Source: Muribaculaceae bacterium
GTDB lineage: Bacteria; Bacteroidota; Bacteroidia; Bacteroidales; Muribaculaceae
Direction: 5' to 3'
DNA: 64,000 bases
NCBI GenBank assembly: GCA_023667285.1
Contig: JAMPAK010000001.1
Span: 1,061,471-1,125,470, forward strand
Shown piece by piece: positions 26,746 through 35,338 of this stretch. The translations under genes and the position numbers were made by a program. Within the stretch, counting starts at the first letter, position 1; the number at the start of each line of letters is the position of its first letter. The notes beneath the pieces are model-generated. The model did not search any database and had not been told where the DNA came from. It was given only the letters and a program-made list of their open reading frames with translations.

Positions 26746-26772
26746 GGGAAGATGGGATGGTTTAGAGGTTTA

Positions 26773-28020
26773 TTATTTGACTTTTATGTTTTTTGACTTG
26801 GAATGTTCCTTCATGTCTGAGACCCCTACACTTTCGCCGGGATAGAGGCCTGAGACAACCTCGACCCAGTCATAGTTTGAGTCGCCGAGACGGACGCTGC
26901 GGCGCGAGATGGTGCCGTCGCCATTATCGACAAAAAGATTGTATTGGCCGGGGCCTTGATAGTATGAGCCGTTGCGGATGCGGAGGATGTCCTCCTTGAT
27001 GTCGCACATGACGTAGACGTCCGTGCGGAGTCCGGAGCGGAGGCGCGGATTGTCATCGTCGTCAAGCCTGACGGTGAACTCTATCACGCCGTTGCGGCTC
27101 ATAGGGCTTACGGTAGCCACGGTCCCTCGGATCACCATTTTGCCGATCTTGACGTCGACGGGGGCGCCGGCCACCACTCTATCGCCATAACTGTCGGCAA
27201 TCTCGGCGTCGACCCTGAAGTGGCTGAGGTCTGAGATAACGGCCACTTTCTCACCCTGTCCCACACGCGAACCGACCTCATTGTTGATGTAGGTGAGTGT
27301 GGCATTGCGGGGGGATAGGATGCGCGCATCCTCAAGCGTGCGCTGCTGCTCAAGGAGATTTTTCTGGAATATGGCGAGCTCGAGTTCGGCGCGCTGAGCC
27401 TCGGCGGCCTTCACTTCGCGCTCACTCTCGAGCTGTTTGCGCAACTGCTCGAGTTCGAGGCGGGCGGTGTTGTAGGCAAACTCAGCCTCCCTCACCTTGT
27501 CGCCGGTGCCTGAGCCGAGAGAGTCAAGGCGCATCTCGTTTGTCACCTCTGCCTTCAGGCGGTTTAGACTCATCTCCTTCACCTGAACTTTCATGGAGAG
27601 ATCCTTAAGATAAGTGGCGATGCTGAGACGGGTCTGCCGGAGGGCGAGTTGCTTGATGCGCAGTTCGTCGTTGAGTTTTGCCAGTTCTGTCTGGGTGCTC
27701 TGGAGGTCGAGCCTCATGAGCGGAGTGCCGGCGCTGACGCTGTCGCCGCTCTTGCGATAGACCTCGACCACTTTGGTGGCGATTGGTGAGTTAATGATTT
27801 CCTCAAACCCCGGGGCTACTTTGCCGGAGGCTGTTATGGAGGTCTCGATGGCGCCTTTCTCGACTGTAGAGAAGGCGAGTGAGGACGCTTTGATGGTCTT
27901 CTGCATCGAACTGACCACACATACTGCCACAATGGCCACCACAGCAACGCTTGCTGCGACCTTGATCCATCTCATGCGCCGCCGGCGGGCAATCTCATTT
28001 TGAGGTATCTCTCTGTCCAT
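26773..28020 (-). CDS. HlyD/MacA-type periplasmic adaptor
   Basis: The protein of 415 residues from ATG 28020 has one N-terminal membrane helix (about 17-36, IKVAASVAVVAIVAVCVV), a lipoyl-like half-motif (SITASGKVAPGFEEII), a long coiled-coil hairpin (about 95-215), and the second barrel-sandwich half (GEKVAVISDLSHFRVDAEI). It bridges the ABC permeases and TolC. An upstream in-frame start at 28080 adds a non-helical stretch and is unlikely. It is the first gene of the operon, facing the regulator across the region 28021-28214. Confidence 0.9.
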   Translation of the reverse strand: MDREIPQNEIARRRRMRWIKVAASVAVVAIVAVCVVSSMQKTIKASSLAFSTVEKGAIETSITASGKVAPGFEEIINSPIATKVVEVYRKSGDSVSAGTPLMRLDLQSTQTELAKLNDELRIKQLALRQTRLSIATYLKDLSMKVQVKEMSLNRLKAEVTNEMRLDSLGSGTGDKVREAEFAYNTARLELEQLRKQLESEREVKAAEAQRAELELAIFQKNLLEQQRTLEDARILSPRNATLTYINNEVGSRVGQGEKVAVISDLSHFRVDAEIADSYGDRVVAGAPVDVKIGKMVIRGTVATVSPMSRNGVIEFTVRLDDDDNPRLRSGLRTDVYVMCDIKEDILRIRNGSYYQGPGQYNLFVDNGDGTISRRSVRLGDSNYDWVEVVSGLYPGESVGVSDMKEHSKSKNIKVK

Positions 28021-28112
28021 ATTTGATTTTTGTTGTTCTGCCAGATTGTGATACAAAAACCGTGCCAATCTTATAATCAATTGATTTACAAACTATTTAT
28101 TAGAGCGCGTAA

Positions 28113-28149
28113 CTATCCGATTTCGTACACCTGTCCGAAGCCGTACACC
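28113..28149. promoter_or_regulatory. Tandem operator between efflux operon and regulator
   Basis: Two 19-base direct repeats, CTATCCGATTTCGTACACC (28113-28131) and CTGTCCGAAGCCGTACACC (28131-28149), share 15 of 19 positions at an 18-base period. CGGACA (28155-28160) follows as an inverted half. Direct repeats at this spacing suit an AraC-type protein. Confidence 0.6.
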
Positions 28150-28190
28150 AAAAACGGACATAGGCGCTGAGAAAGTGTGGATTTTTTCAT

Positions 28191-28198
28191 TAACTTTG
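28191..28198 (+). promoter_or_regulatory. -7 box of the regulator gene
   Basis: TAACTTTG matches TAnnTTTG, 16 bases before the ATG at 28215 and 41 bases after the tandem operator. The -33 region has only a weak CTG match. Confidence 0.55.
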
Positions 28199-28214
28199 CG
28201 ACAGAATCACTGCC

Positions 28215-30839
28215 ATGAGACATCTCCTCACCATACTGCTTGCCATATTGCTTCTGACTCCCTTGCATTCAGGGGGAGCGACCCCTTATGTTGAGGCAAC
28301 GCTCTATGATGAGAAGGATGGTCTGTCGCAGCAGTCGGTGAAGCAGATTGTGATGGGCAGGGACGGGATGGCGTGGATAGCCACCTGGAATGGGCTCAAC
28401 CGTTTTGACGGATATGACTTCTCAGTTATCCGCCCGGCTCCCGGGGAGAGCGTGCGCCGATATTCCTCACGCTATCGCGACATCCGCAGGGGAGCCTCAG
28501 GGCGGCTGTGGTGCAGGATAGATGACCGGTTTGTGAGCCTCGACCCGGCCACTAATCATTTCGATGATATCCACACGCGTCTTGAGGAGAGATTTGGACG
28601 CCGATTTGCGCTCAAGTCACTGAGGCAGAGTGCCAGAGGGGACACACTGGTCATGAAGTGTGAGGATGTATATGTTGCCATCCCCGACCACGACCCGGTG
28701 GAGGGGGCTGTGGTGTCTGCTAATGAGCCGCTGCTGAAATATGCCTCGACCTCAAACCGCAAGATTGGCGATTTCGGGTCTTATCCTTACCAATCCCAGG
28801 CATATGGACGCACCGACAGCCATGGACATGTGTGGATCGTGACCCGCACAGGGATTGTGGCCTATGCTCCTGACCTCAACTCAGACCCTGTGGTGATCAG
28901 AGACCTCGGCGTGACCGACGGCTCCCTCACTTATTCGATGACTGACGACCGCGGGAGCCACTGGTTTCGCAGCTCGCAGGGGGCACACCGCGTCACCACC
29001 GGCATCCTCCCCTTCGACCCTCTTCCGGGCGATAACTCCGGCCGTGTCCTCGCTGCGGCCAGAGACTCACGGGGGCGCGTATGGGTGGCTGAGGATACCA
29101 GAAAGGGGATTGCGGTCTATCCGCCCGGACTCGACGGGGAGCCGATGTATCTCTCCTCCTCGGGGGACTTGAAAAAAGAGTTCACACCATGGGGGCTTGC
29201 GGCCTACACAATCGCCGTCACCACTGACGGCAGTGTCTGGATAGGCACCAAGCCCCATGGACTCTTCCGCCTCATCCCTGAGGGGATGGAGAGATTCAGG
29301 GTTGAGTCAGTCTGTCCCGGCAATATATATGACCTCACCACCGACCCTCAGGGGCGCCTCTGGATAGCCACCATGGGTTCAGGGGTGAGACGTATCGACA
29401 AACCTTCGGCCCCTCAGGTCATCGTCACTGCCCTCCCCGGCTATCCCGCCGAGGCCATGAGCGCGCGGCGTGTAGTGGCCGCCGGCGACTCTCTGATCCT
29501 CGCCGCCACGACGGGAGGGCTTGTGGCCATCTCTCAGAAGGATGACCGCGACATCTATCTGCATGTCACTGAGGCCGGCCGCTCCTCGTCGCTCGGTTGC
29601 ATCGCCGTGACAGACATTGCCCTCGCCCCCGATGGGGAATTCTTCATATCGACGGAGAGCGACGGAGTGAACACCACCCGTGGCCCCATGCTCGGCAGAG
29701 CCTCATTCAGTCGTCTCAACCGCCGCGGGATCGCTTCGCCTGATGTGGCGCTCACACTCTGCCAGGACGGGGAGCGGCTGCTCATTGTCGGTCCGAGCCA
29801 TATCTATGCTCTTGACGATACGGAGGGTTCTCAGGTCTATGGGGAGGCTTTCTGGCACCGCGACATGCACTTCACAGAGATGCGGCCGTTCCCGCTCGGC
29901 GAAGGACGTCTCCTCTTAGGCACCCGTGAGGGCGCCCTGGTCGCTGACCTTGAGGAGCGACACCTCTCCCCCCTACCCCATCATGCCCCCCTCTTCACCG
30001 CGGCTACCATCCGCGGCCGGGGGGACACGCTCCTCACATCGGCCACCAGTCTACTCACCCTCGGCCCCGGGGAGCGCACCCTCACACTGCAGTTCGCCTA
30101 CCCGGAGTTTGACCATCCGGTAGATATCCTCTACAGTGTCCGCATCAATGGTGGCGAATGGAGCGAGGCGGGGAGGTCACGCTCAGTCACTCTCTACGAC
30201 CTCAAGCCGGGCCGCTATGAGATAGAGGTGAGAAACACCGACCCCTCAGGAAGGATCAATCCCGCCACCGGGAGCCTCGCTCTCGAGGTTACCCCGATGT
30301 TTCATGAGACTCTGCTCGCACGCATACTGCTATTGGGAGCATTGTTCCTTGTCATCGGGGCGTGTGTAGGGATATGGCTCTACATCCGCGCTATCAAGCG
30401 GAAGCAGGCCGAAACCCTCAGAGCCTATCTGAGCCTGCTCGACCAGACCTCCAAGACCCCGGAGGTTTCGGATGTCTCCGGCGGCGAAGAGGCGCATCTC
30501 CCAACCGTGAGCGAGGCCGATGATGAGTTCATGCACAAGGTGATGGACTATGTGACATCCCATATGGCCGACCAGGAGGCCGGAGTGGACGATATGGCGT
30601 CTGCCGTAGGTGTGAGCCGCAGCGGACTCTCGCGCAAGATGAAGTCGCTGATGGGTGTCTCGCCCGCTGACTTCATGCGCCGCACACGTCTCTCGCATGC
30701 TGCGTCGCTGCTGGCCACTACCGACCTGCCCATCAAGGAGATTGCCTGGCGATGTGGGTTTGCTGACCTCAATTATTTCGGCAAATGCTTCAAGGCTCTC
30801 AATGGCGCCACCCCCTCTGCCTTTCGGGCCGGGAAGTAA
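28215..30839 (+). CDS. Membrane one-piece regulator: beta-propeller sensor, Y_Y_Y domain and AraC HTH
   Basis: The 874-residue protein has a signal peptide (about 1-22), a periplasmic propeller of two-component-regulator repeats (about 30-580; GMAWIATWNGLNRFDGYDF, GSVWIGTKPHGLFRL), a Y_Y_Y domain (about 610-690, PGRYEIEVRN), one membrane helix (about 700-722) and a cytoplasmic C-terminal AraC-type helix-turn-helix (about 770-874; GVDDMASAVGVSRSGLSRKMK, IKEIAWRCGFADLNYFGKCFK). Hybrid two-component systems of this group have a histidine kinase and receiver between the membrane helix and HTH; here about 45 residues of linker stand in their place. It is therefore likely a one-component membrane sensor. 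Divergent orientation to the efflux operon and a tandem operator suggest that it controls it. Confidence 0.87.
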   Translation: MRHLLTILLAILLLTPLHSGGATPYVEATLYDEKDGLSQQSVKQIVMGRDGMAWIATWNGLNRFDGYDFSVIRPAPGESVRRYSSRYRDIRRGASGRLWCRIDDRFVSLDPATNHFDDIHTRLEERFGRRFALKSLRQSARGDTLVMKCEDVYVAIPDHDPVEGAVVSANEPLLKYASTSNRKIGDFGSYPYQSQAYGRTDSHGHVWIVTRTGIVAYAPDLNSDPVVIRDLGVTDGSLTYSMTDDRGSHWFRSSQGAHRVTTGILPFDPLPGDNSGRVLAAARDSRGRVWVAEDTRKGIAVYPPGLDGEPMYLSSSGDLKKEFTPWGLAAYTIAVTTDGSVWIGTKPHGLFRLIPEGMERFRVESVCPGNIYDLTTDPQGRLWIATMGSGVRRIDKPSAPQVIVTALPGYPAEAMSARRVVAAGDSLILAATTGGLVAISQKDDRDIYLHVTEAGRSSSLGCIAVTDIALAPDGEFFISTESDGVNTTRGPMLGRASFSRLNRRGIASPDVALTLCQDGERLLIVGPSHIYALDDTEGSQVYGEAFWHRDMHFTEMRPFPLGEGRLLLGTREGALVADLEERHLSPLPHHAPLFTAATIRGRGDTLLTSATSLLTLGPGERTLTLQFAYPEFDHPVDILYSVRINGGEWSEAGRSRSVTLYDLKPGRYEIEVRNTDPSGRINPATGSLALEVTPMFHETLLARILLLGALFLVIGACVGIWLYIRAIKRKQAETLRAYLSLLDQTSKTPEVSDVSGGEEAHLPTVSEADDEFMHKVMDYVTSHMADQEAGVDDMASAVGVSRSGLSRKMKSLMGVSPADFMRRTRLSHAASLLATTDLPIKEIAWRCGFADLNYFGKCFKALNGATPSAFRAGK

Positions 30840-30877
30840 AAACAATTGAACCTATTACTAAAATAGTATACAAAATA

Positions 30878-30909
30878 TTTGTATTTTCCGCGAAAAGGTT
30901 ATATATTTG
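30878..30909 (+). promoter_or_regulatory. Promoter of the first LRR gene
   Basis: TTTG (30878-30881) and TATATTTG (30902-30909) are exactly 20 bases apart. The ATG at 30972 follows after 62 bases. Confidence 0.75.
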
Positions 30910-30971
30910 TAGCCACCATCTCTCCAAACGCGATTATTGATGGTCAATTTAACCCACAAAATTCAATTGAT

Positions 30972-32105
30972 ATGAACACCAGACTTACACAATCGCTACC
31001 CTCCCCGTCAACATCAGAAACAGCGCGAAAGATTCCCAGAATTCTTGGAACAATCCTTCCAAGGCTAATATTGTTCGTTACTTTATTAATGTGCAGTATT
31101 CCGGCATATTCCGTTAATTTCTTTTTTGACTATGACGGAATTCAGTATCGTGGCGATGATGAGACTCAAACGGCCGTGGCTTGTGGTTTTCCAGATGATA
31201 ATAAAAATCGTCTTACGAACCTTGATATTCCTTCTATTGTTGAACATGAGGGTATAAAATACCGTGTCACAGGAGCGCACTTTGCTGGATATGAAGAGCT
31301 TGAAAGCATCATCTTTCCGTCTTCAGTTGAAGACATCCTTGGCTTTGATGATTGCCCAAACCTTACTTCCGTCACATTTTCATCTCCATCTTCACTTAAA
31401 ACCATAGGTGGCTTTTACATATGCGAAGGACTATATTCCATATCCTTACCCGGAAGCCTGGAGGAAATTTACATGAACGCATTCTATCATTGTCCAAATT
31501 TAGGAACCTTTATACTTGAAAAATCAGATAACAAACTTTTCTTTGATCCAAACTTTGGGGGTACCTCTATGCAGTTGACATGGGTCAAAAAATTAATCAT
31601 TGGAAGACCGGTAAAAATTTATCAGGGAGATGGTCCATATGGTGACCCGTCTGATCCATTATGGAGCCTCATGTCCATAGTTGTAATGGACAATACCGAT
31701 GCACAAGGTTTGAACCACATTAAACGGTTCAAAAGCACCCCGGCCTACGACGTCACTCTAGGGAAGAATGCCAAATTTTTACCTGATGATTGCACTAAGT
31801 GGACGATGAAGACCCTGACTCTTGCTGACGTGGTGCCTCCGGTTTGTCCGACGTTCTCTAAGGAGCAGTATGACACTCTGCAGCTCTTTGTGCCGGCTGA
31901 GGGGATTGAGGCTTATCGCCAGGCCGAGGGATGGAAGAACTTCTTCAATATCAAAGTCTCAGGCATTGAGGAGATTGAGAACCCTTCTGAGCGCACAGTC
32001 GTCGCCCGGCTCGACCTGCAGGGTCGCCCCGTCAGAGAGAACTACAAAGGCATCGTCATCGAACGCTATTCAGACGGCACCGTCGGCAACGTGCTGGTGA
32101 AGTGA
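30972..32105 (+). CDS. Secreted BspA-like leucine-rich-repeat protein (short)
   Basis: The 377-residue protein starts MNTRLTQSLP, has a hydrophobic export segment at about 28-46 (ILPRLILFVTLLMCSIPAYS) and a few BspA-type LRR_5 repeats (ELESIIFPSSVEDI, GLYSISLPGSLEEIYMNAFYHC). BspA-like proteins are surface adhesins of Bacteroidales. Its first 280 residues are encoded by visibly AT-rich DNA, whereas the last 98 are encoded by a GC-rich 297-bp cassette shared with the second LRR gene. The end (DLQGRPV ... YSDGTVGNVLVK) resembles a type IX sorting tail. Confidence 0.8.
   Translation: MNTRLTQSLPSPSTSETARKIPRILGTILPRLILFVTLLMCSIPAYSVNFFFDYDGIQYRGDDETQTAVACGFPDDNKNRLTNLDIPSIVEHEGIKYRVTGAHFAGYEELESIIFPSSVEDILGFDDCPNLTSVTFSSPSSLKTIGGFYICEGLYSISLPGSLEEIYMNAFYHCPNLGTFILEKSDNKLFFDPNFGGTSMQLTWVKKLIIGRPVKIYQGDGPYGDPSDPLWSLMSIVVMDNTDAQGLNHIKRFKSTPAYDVTLGKNAKFLPDDCTKWTMKTLTLADVVPPVCPTFSKEQYDTLQLFVPAEGIEAYRQAEGWKNFFNIKVSGIEEIENPSERTVVARLDLQGRPVRENYKGIVIERYSDGTVGNVLVK
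31809..32105 (+). repeat. Shared 3' cassette of LRR genes, copy 1
   Basis: These 297 bases match 34303-34599 in length and frame, with about 17 differences by my hand count. They encode a KTLTLADVVPPVCPTFSKEQ domain plus the sorting-like tail. The base composition is higher in GC than the gene's own 5' part. Confidence 0.85.
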
Positions 32106-32196
32106 ACCAACCAACCTCCATTCTCGTTTAAAGAATGTTAAACTTAAAATTTACATTCTATGGGAAAAAACATACTTGCCCAATCAAACCGACACC

Positions 32197-32658
32197 ATGT
32201 CCACTGTTAGAGTTTTAGAAAAAGAAAATGTGTACAGAGATGGGGTGTTCAAGGTCTTGACATCCTCCGTGTCACCCTACAATATGGGAAAGGTCATTGT
32301 TACCAGTCAGTCCTCCGGCTCCGGAGTCCTGCATCTTAAGGACCTTCTTCCGGCTACGGATCTGGGAGACAATGTTGATGCTATTCCTCAGACACTTAGA
32401 GTCGAGTCATCCAACAATGCCAATACCATAATTGACCTCAGCGGGCTGCGCTCTTTTGTGCCATGCATCACAAATTTGTATGCATCACTGAGTTCAGGTG
32501 GTAAAATCACACTCCGAACCTCCTCCAACCCAAGTTGGATGGTCATGTCTAATGACCGTCAGAACAAGTTTAAGGAGAAGACATTTACCACCGGAGGTTT
32601 TTTCCGCCTCACATGGGACTTGGATTATAATTTAATCATATCTCAATTTAGCAACTGA
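32197..32658 (+). CDS. Orphan protein between two LRR genes
   Basis: The 153-residue protein begins MSTVRVLEKENVYRDG and has no signal peptide, membrane segment or motif that I recognise. Ser, Thr and Asn are frequent and the region IDLSGLRSFVPCITNLYASL looks beta-rich. An ATG at 32176 would add seven residues. It lies 91 bases after the first LRR gene and ends just before a 16-bp hairpin. Its base composition is intermediate. It is a plausible real gene because of its length and isolation, but function is unknown. Confidence 0.55.
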   Translation: MSTVRVLEKENVYRDGVFKVLTSSVSPYNMGKVIVTSQSSGSGVLHLKDLLPATDLGDNVDAIPQTLRVESSNNANTIIDLSGLRSFVPCITNLYASLSSGGKITLRTSSNPSWMVMSNDRQNKFKEKTFTTGGFFRLTWDLDYNLIISQFSN

Positions 32659-32661
32659 TTT

Positions 32662-32701
32662 GTTTTCTCCATTCTTGTTAATCATCAAGGATGGAGAAAA
32701 C
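32662..32701 (+). terminator. Hairpin after the orphan gene
   Basis: GTTTTCTCCATTCTTG (32662-32677) pairs with CAAGGATGGAGAAAAC (32686-32701) with one G-T pair. There is no following T-run, so termination is uncertain; it may block read-through into the second LRR gene or stabilise the 3' end. Confidence 0.5.
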
Positions 32702-32727
32702 AGCAATATTCATTAATTCATCTAGTT

Positions 32728-34599
32728 ATGGGAAAGACGTTCAGATTAATCAGAACATTTGCCATGCAGCTTGCTGTATCTGCTGTATTCGCGGCTCAGG
32801 CCTCTTCTATTGACTTCACAGTGGGAGACCTTGCATATAATATCTCAGATGAAGACCTCAGAGAGGGTGAGTGCAAGGTTTCAGCCAATCCAAACGTCAA
32901 GTATGAGGACAGAATCACCATACCTGAAGAAGTGTCATACAATGGCAAGACTTATAAGGTCGTAGCTGTCGCCGATAAAGGCTTCATGAACCAAAAATAC
33001 CTAAAATGGGTTGATTTCCCTAATTCATTGAGGGAGATTGGGGACCAGGCCTTCTACTGTTGCTATGACCTTAGACAACTTGACTTCCCGGAATCTGTGG
33101 AAAGGATAGGTCACGATGCCTTTCTTGGAGGAGTTGATGGGATACTAAATCTTAAGGCCATAAAAGAAATCGGAGCGTACGCTTTTTCTGGCTCAAGCAT
33201 TCTTGAGGCTAATATTTCAGGCCCGATAACTAAGATTTACAATGGTACTTTCAGCGATTGCAGAAATCTCAAGGAGATTCATCTCCCTGAGAGCATAGAC
33301 AGTATTGGAAGCAGTGCTTTCTTGGATTGTGACTCATTGCGAAATTTTAAATTTCCAAGCGCCTTGAAATATATCGGAGAAGCGGCTTTCCAAGACTGCA
33401 GGCTAGGTTCTATAGTTCTCCCAGACGGGATAGAGACTATTGAAAAAAATACGTTTTGGCGTTGCAGACTAAATGATGTTGTTCTGCCAAACTCACTAAA
33501 AACCATCAAGCAATTTGCCTTTCAGTTTTGTAGTCTGAATCCCCCGAAGTTTCCGGAGTCAATTGAGAAAATTGAGGAATATGCCTTTTATTATAGCAAC
33601 ATACACGGGATTTTGGATCTCACAAATGTAAAAGAGGTTGGTGAGCATGCATTTGCAAATTGTGGAGCCAGTGAGGTAATAATCCCGGGGACAATAGAAT
33701 GGATTGAGTATAAGACATTTGACAATTGCTATAAACTTGAGAAAGTTCAATTTTTAGATGGAGTTAAAGGCATCAGCAATTGTGCTTTCTACTATTGCAA
33801 GGCACTGAAAACTGTAATATTTCCGAATACATTAGAATATATAAATAGTTGGGTATTCTATCATTGCGACAATCTTACGCATGTTGAACTGCCCAATTCA
33901 TTGAAAAAAATTGGCTCCTTTTCCTTCAACTCATGCTATAAACTTGGTCCCATCACTATACCCGGATCAGTGGAGGAATTAGATAATCAAATATTTAGAG
34001 GAAGCAACATAGGGACAATGACCTTTGCCCCGTCAGAGACTGAGTTAAATTGGCCGTCATTATACGGTTGTAACGTTGACACTGTTGTCATAGGACGTAA
34101 AATACATTTTGATGAATACGATCTTGATCCCAGCAATGACCCATTAGAAGGTATATCAAGTTTTATATTTCTCAAGGACATTGACGCAACCAATTTCCTG
34201 AATCTAAATCATTTTAGGAATACGGAAGCAAAAGGTCAACCTTACAACCTTGTACTGGGGGTAAATGTAGCAACGCCGAACGACTTTTCGCAGATGCTGC
34301 TCAAGACTCTGACTCTTGCTGACGTGGTGCCTCCGGTTTGTCCGACATTCTCGAAGGAGCAGTATGACACTCTGCAGCTCTTTGTGCCTGCTGAGGGGAT
34401 TGAGGCATATCGCCAGGCCGAGGGATGGAAGAACTTCTTCAATATCAAAGTCTCAGGCATAGAGGAGATTGAGAGCTCTTCTGAGCGCACAGTCGTTGCC
34501 CGCCTCGACCTGCAGGGGCGCCCCGTCAGAGAGGACTATAAAGGCATTGTCATCGAACGCTATTCAGACGGAACCGTCGGCAAGGTGCTGGTGAAGTGA
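32728..34599 (+). CDS. Secreted BspA-like leucine-rich-repeat protein (long)
   Basis: The 623-residue protein has a signal peptide (about 1-26) and about fifteen LRR_5 repeats of the BspA type (e.g. LREIGDQAFYCCYDLRQLDFP, LKKIGSFSFNSCYKLGPITIP) between residues 70 and 450. The final 98 residues are almost identical to those of the short LRR protein and end in a sorting-like tail. The LRR part is AT-rich. BspA proteins mediate binding to host matrix or other bacteria; the ligand here is unknown. A perfect 38-bp palindromic terminator follows. Confidence 0.86.
   Translation: MGKTFRLIRTFAMQLAVSAVFAAQASSIDFTVGDLAYNISDEDLREGECKVSANPNVKYEDRITIPEEVSYNGKTYKVVAVADKGFMNQKYLKWVDFPNSLREIGDQAFYCCYDLRQLDFPESVERIGHDAFLGGVDGILNLKAIKEIGAYAFSGSSILEANISGPITKIYNGTFSDCRNLKEIHLPESIDSIGSSAFLDCDSLRNFKFPSALKYIGEAAFQDCRLGSIVLPDGIETIEKNTFWRCRLNDVVLPNSLKTIKQFAFQFCSLNPPKFPESIEKIEEYAFYYSNIHGILDLTNVKEVGEHAFANCGASEVIIPGTIEWIEYKTFDNCYKLEKVQFLDGVKGISNCAFYYCKALKTVIFPNTLEYINSWVFYHCDNLTHVELPNSLKKIGSFSFNSCYKLGPITIPGSVEELDNQIFRGSNIGTMTFAPSETELNWPSLYGCNVDTVVIGRKIHFDEYDLDPSNDPLEGISSFIFLKDIDATNFLNLNHFRNTEAKGQPYNLVLGVNVATPNDFSQMLLKTLTLADVVPPVCPTFSKEQYDTLQLFVPAEGIEAYRQAEGWKNFFNIKVSGIEEIESSSERTVVARLDLQGRPVREDYKGIVIERYSDGTVGKVLVK
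34303..34599 (+). repeat. Shared 3' cassette of LRR genes, copy 2
   Basis: This is the partner of 31809-32105: same length, same frame, about 94 percent identical by hand count. It starts abruptly after the AT-rich repeat region. Confidence 0.85.
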
Positions 34600-34625
34600 C
34601 CGTCCGGGCTCAATAATATTTGAAA

Positions 34626-34663
34626 AGACGGGTGTGTCATGCTCGAGCATGACACACCCGTCT
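34626..34663. terminator. Bidirectional palindromic terminator
   Basis: A perfect 38-base palindrome with 19-base arms (34626-34644 and 34645-34663) lies between the converging LRR and rubrerythrin genes. TTTTT follows on the plus side and TTTTC on the minus side. Confidence 0.85.
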
Positions 34664-34684
34664 AAGTTTTTGCGTGGTGGGCGG

Positions 34685-35242
34685 TTACTTCTTGAAGAAG
34701 CGATTGTAGAGGCCCTGGAATCCCTGGCCGTGGCGCGCCTCATCCTTGGCCATCTCATGGACGGTGTCGTGGATGGCGTCGAGGTTGAGTTCCTTGGCGC
34801 GACGTGCGATGCGCATCTTGTCCTCGTTGGCTCCGGCCTCGGCAGCCATGCGGCGCTTGAGGTTTTCCTCGGTGCTCCAGACACACTCGCCCAGGAGCTC
34901 GGCAAACCTTGAGGCATGCTCGGCCTCCTCAAGGGCATAGCGCTTGAAAGCCTCGGCAATCTCGGGGTAGCCCTCGCGGTCGGCCTGGCGCGACATGGCG
35001 AGATACATGCCCACCTCTGAGCATTCGCCCTCAAAGTGAGCGCGGAGGTCGGCCTTCATCTGATCGTCGGTGTCCTTGGCAATACCTATCACATGCTCTG
35101 TGACAAACTCGAGAGCCTTCTCGGGGTCGTCGCTGAGTTCCTTGAAAGCATCTTTGCCGGCATGGCAGAGGGGGCACTCTTCGGGGGCCTCATCGCCTTC
35201 GTGTACGTAGCCGCACACTGTGCAGATAAATTTCTTCTTCAT
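34685..35242 (-). CDS. Reverse rubrerythrin (peroxide reductase)
   Basis: The 185-residue protein has the rubredoxin domain first ([22 protein letters not shown], two CxxC pairs) and the four-helix diiron domain second, with Glu/His ligands in [16 protein letters not shown] and DEARHGQG. In the reverse rubrerythrins this order goes with reduction of hydrogen peroxide in anaerobes. The start [11 protein letters not shown] is chosen since the upstream in-frame extension is unrelated. A CAAAATTA box (35288-35295; TAATTTTG on the minus strand) is its likely -7 element. Confidence 0.92.
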   Translation of the reverse strand: MKKKFICTVCGYVHEGDEAPEECPLCHAGKDAFKELSDDPEKALEFVTEHVIGIAKDTDDQMKADLRAHFEGECSEVGMYLAMSRQADREGYPEIAEAFKRYALEEAEHASRFAELLGECVWSTEENLKRRMAAEAGANEDKMRIARRAKELNLDAIHDTVHEMAKDEARHGQGFQGLYNRFFKK

Positions 35243-35287
35243 AGCGAATTGATGATTGGTGTTATTGTTGGTGTGATGAATGTGGCG

Positions 35288-35295
35288 CAAAATTA
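35288..35295 (-). promoter_or_regulatory. -7 box of the rubrerythrin gene
   Basis: TAATTTTG on the minus strand, 45 bases before the ATG at 35242. No clear -33 element. Confidence 0.45.
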
Positions 35296-35338
35296 GTAAA
35301 TAATCCAGAACGCCGCGCACCAATTAACACTTTTTTCA

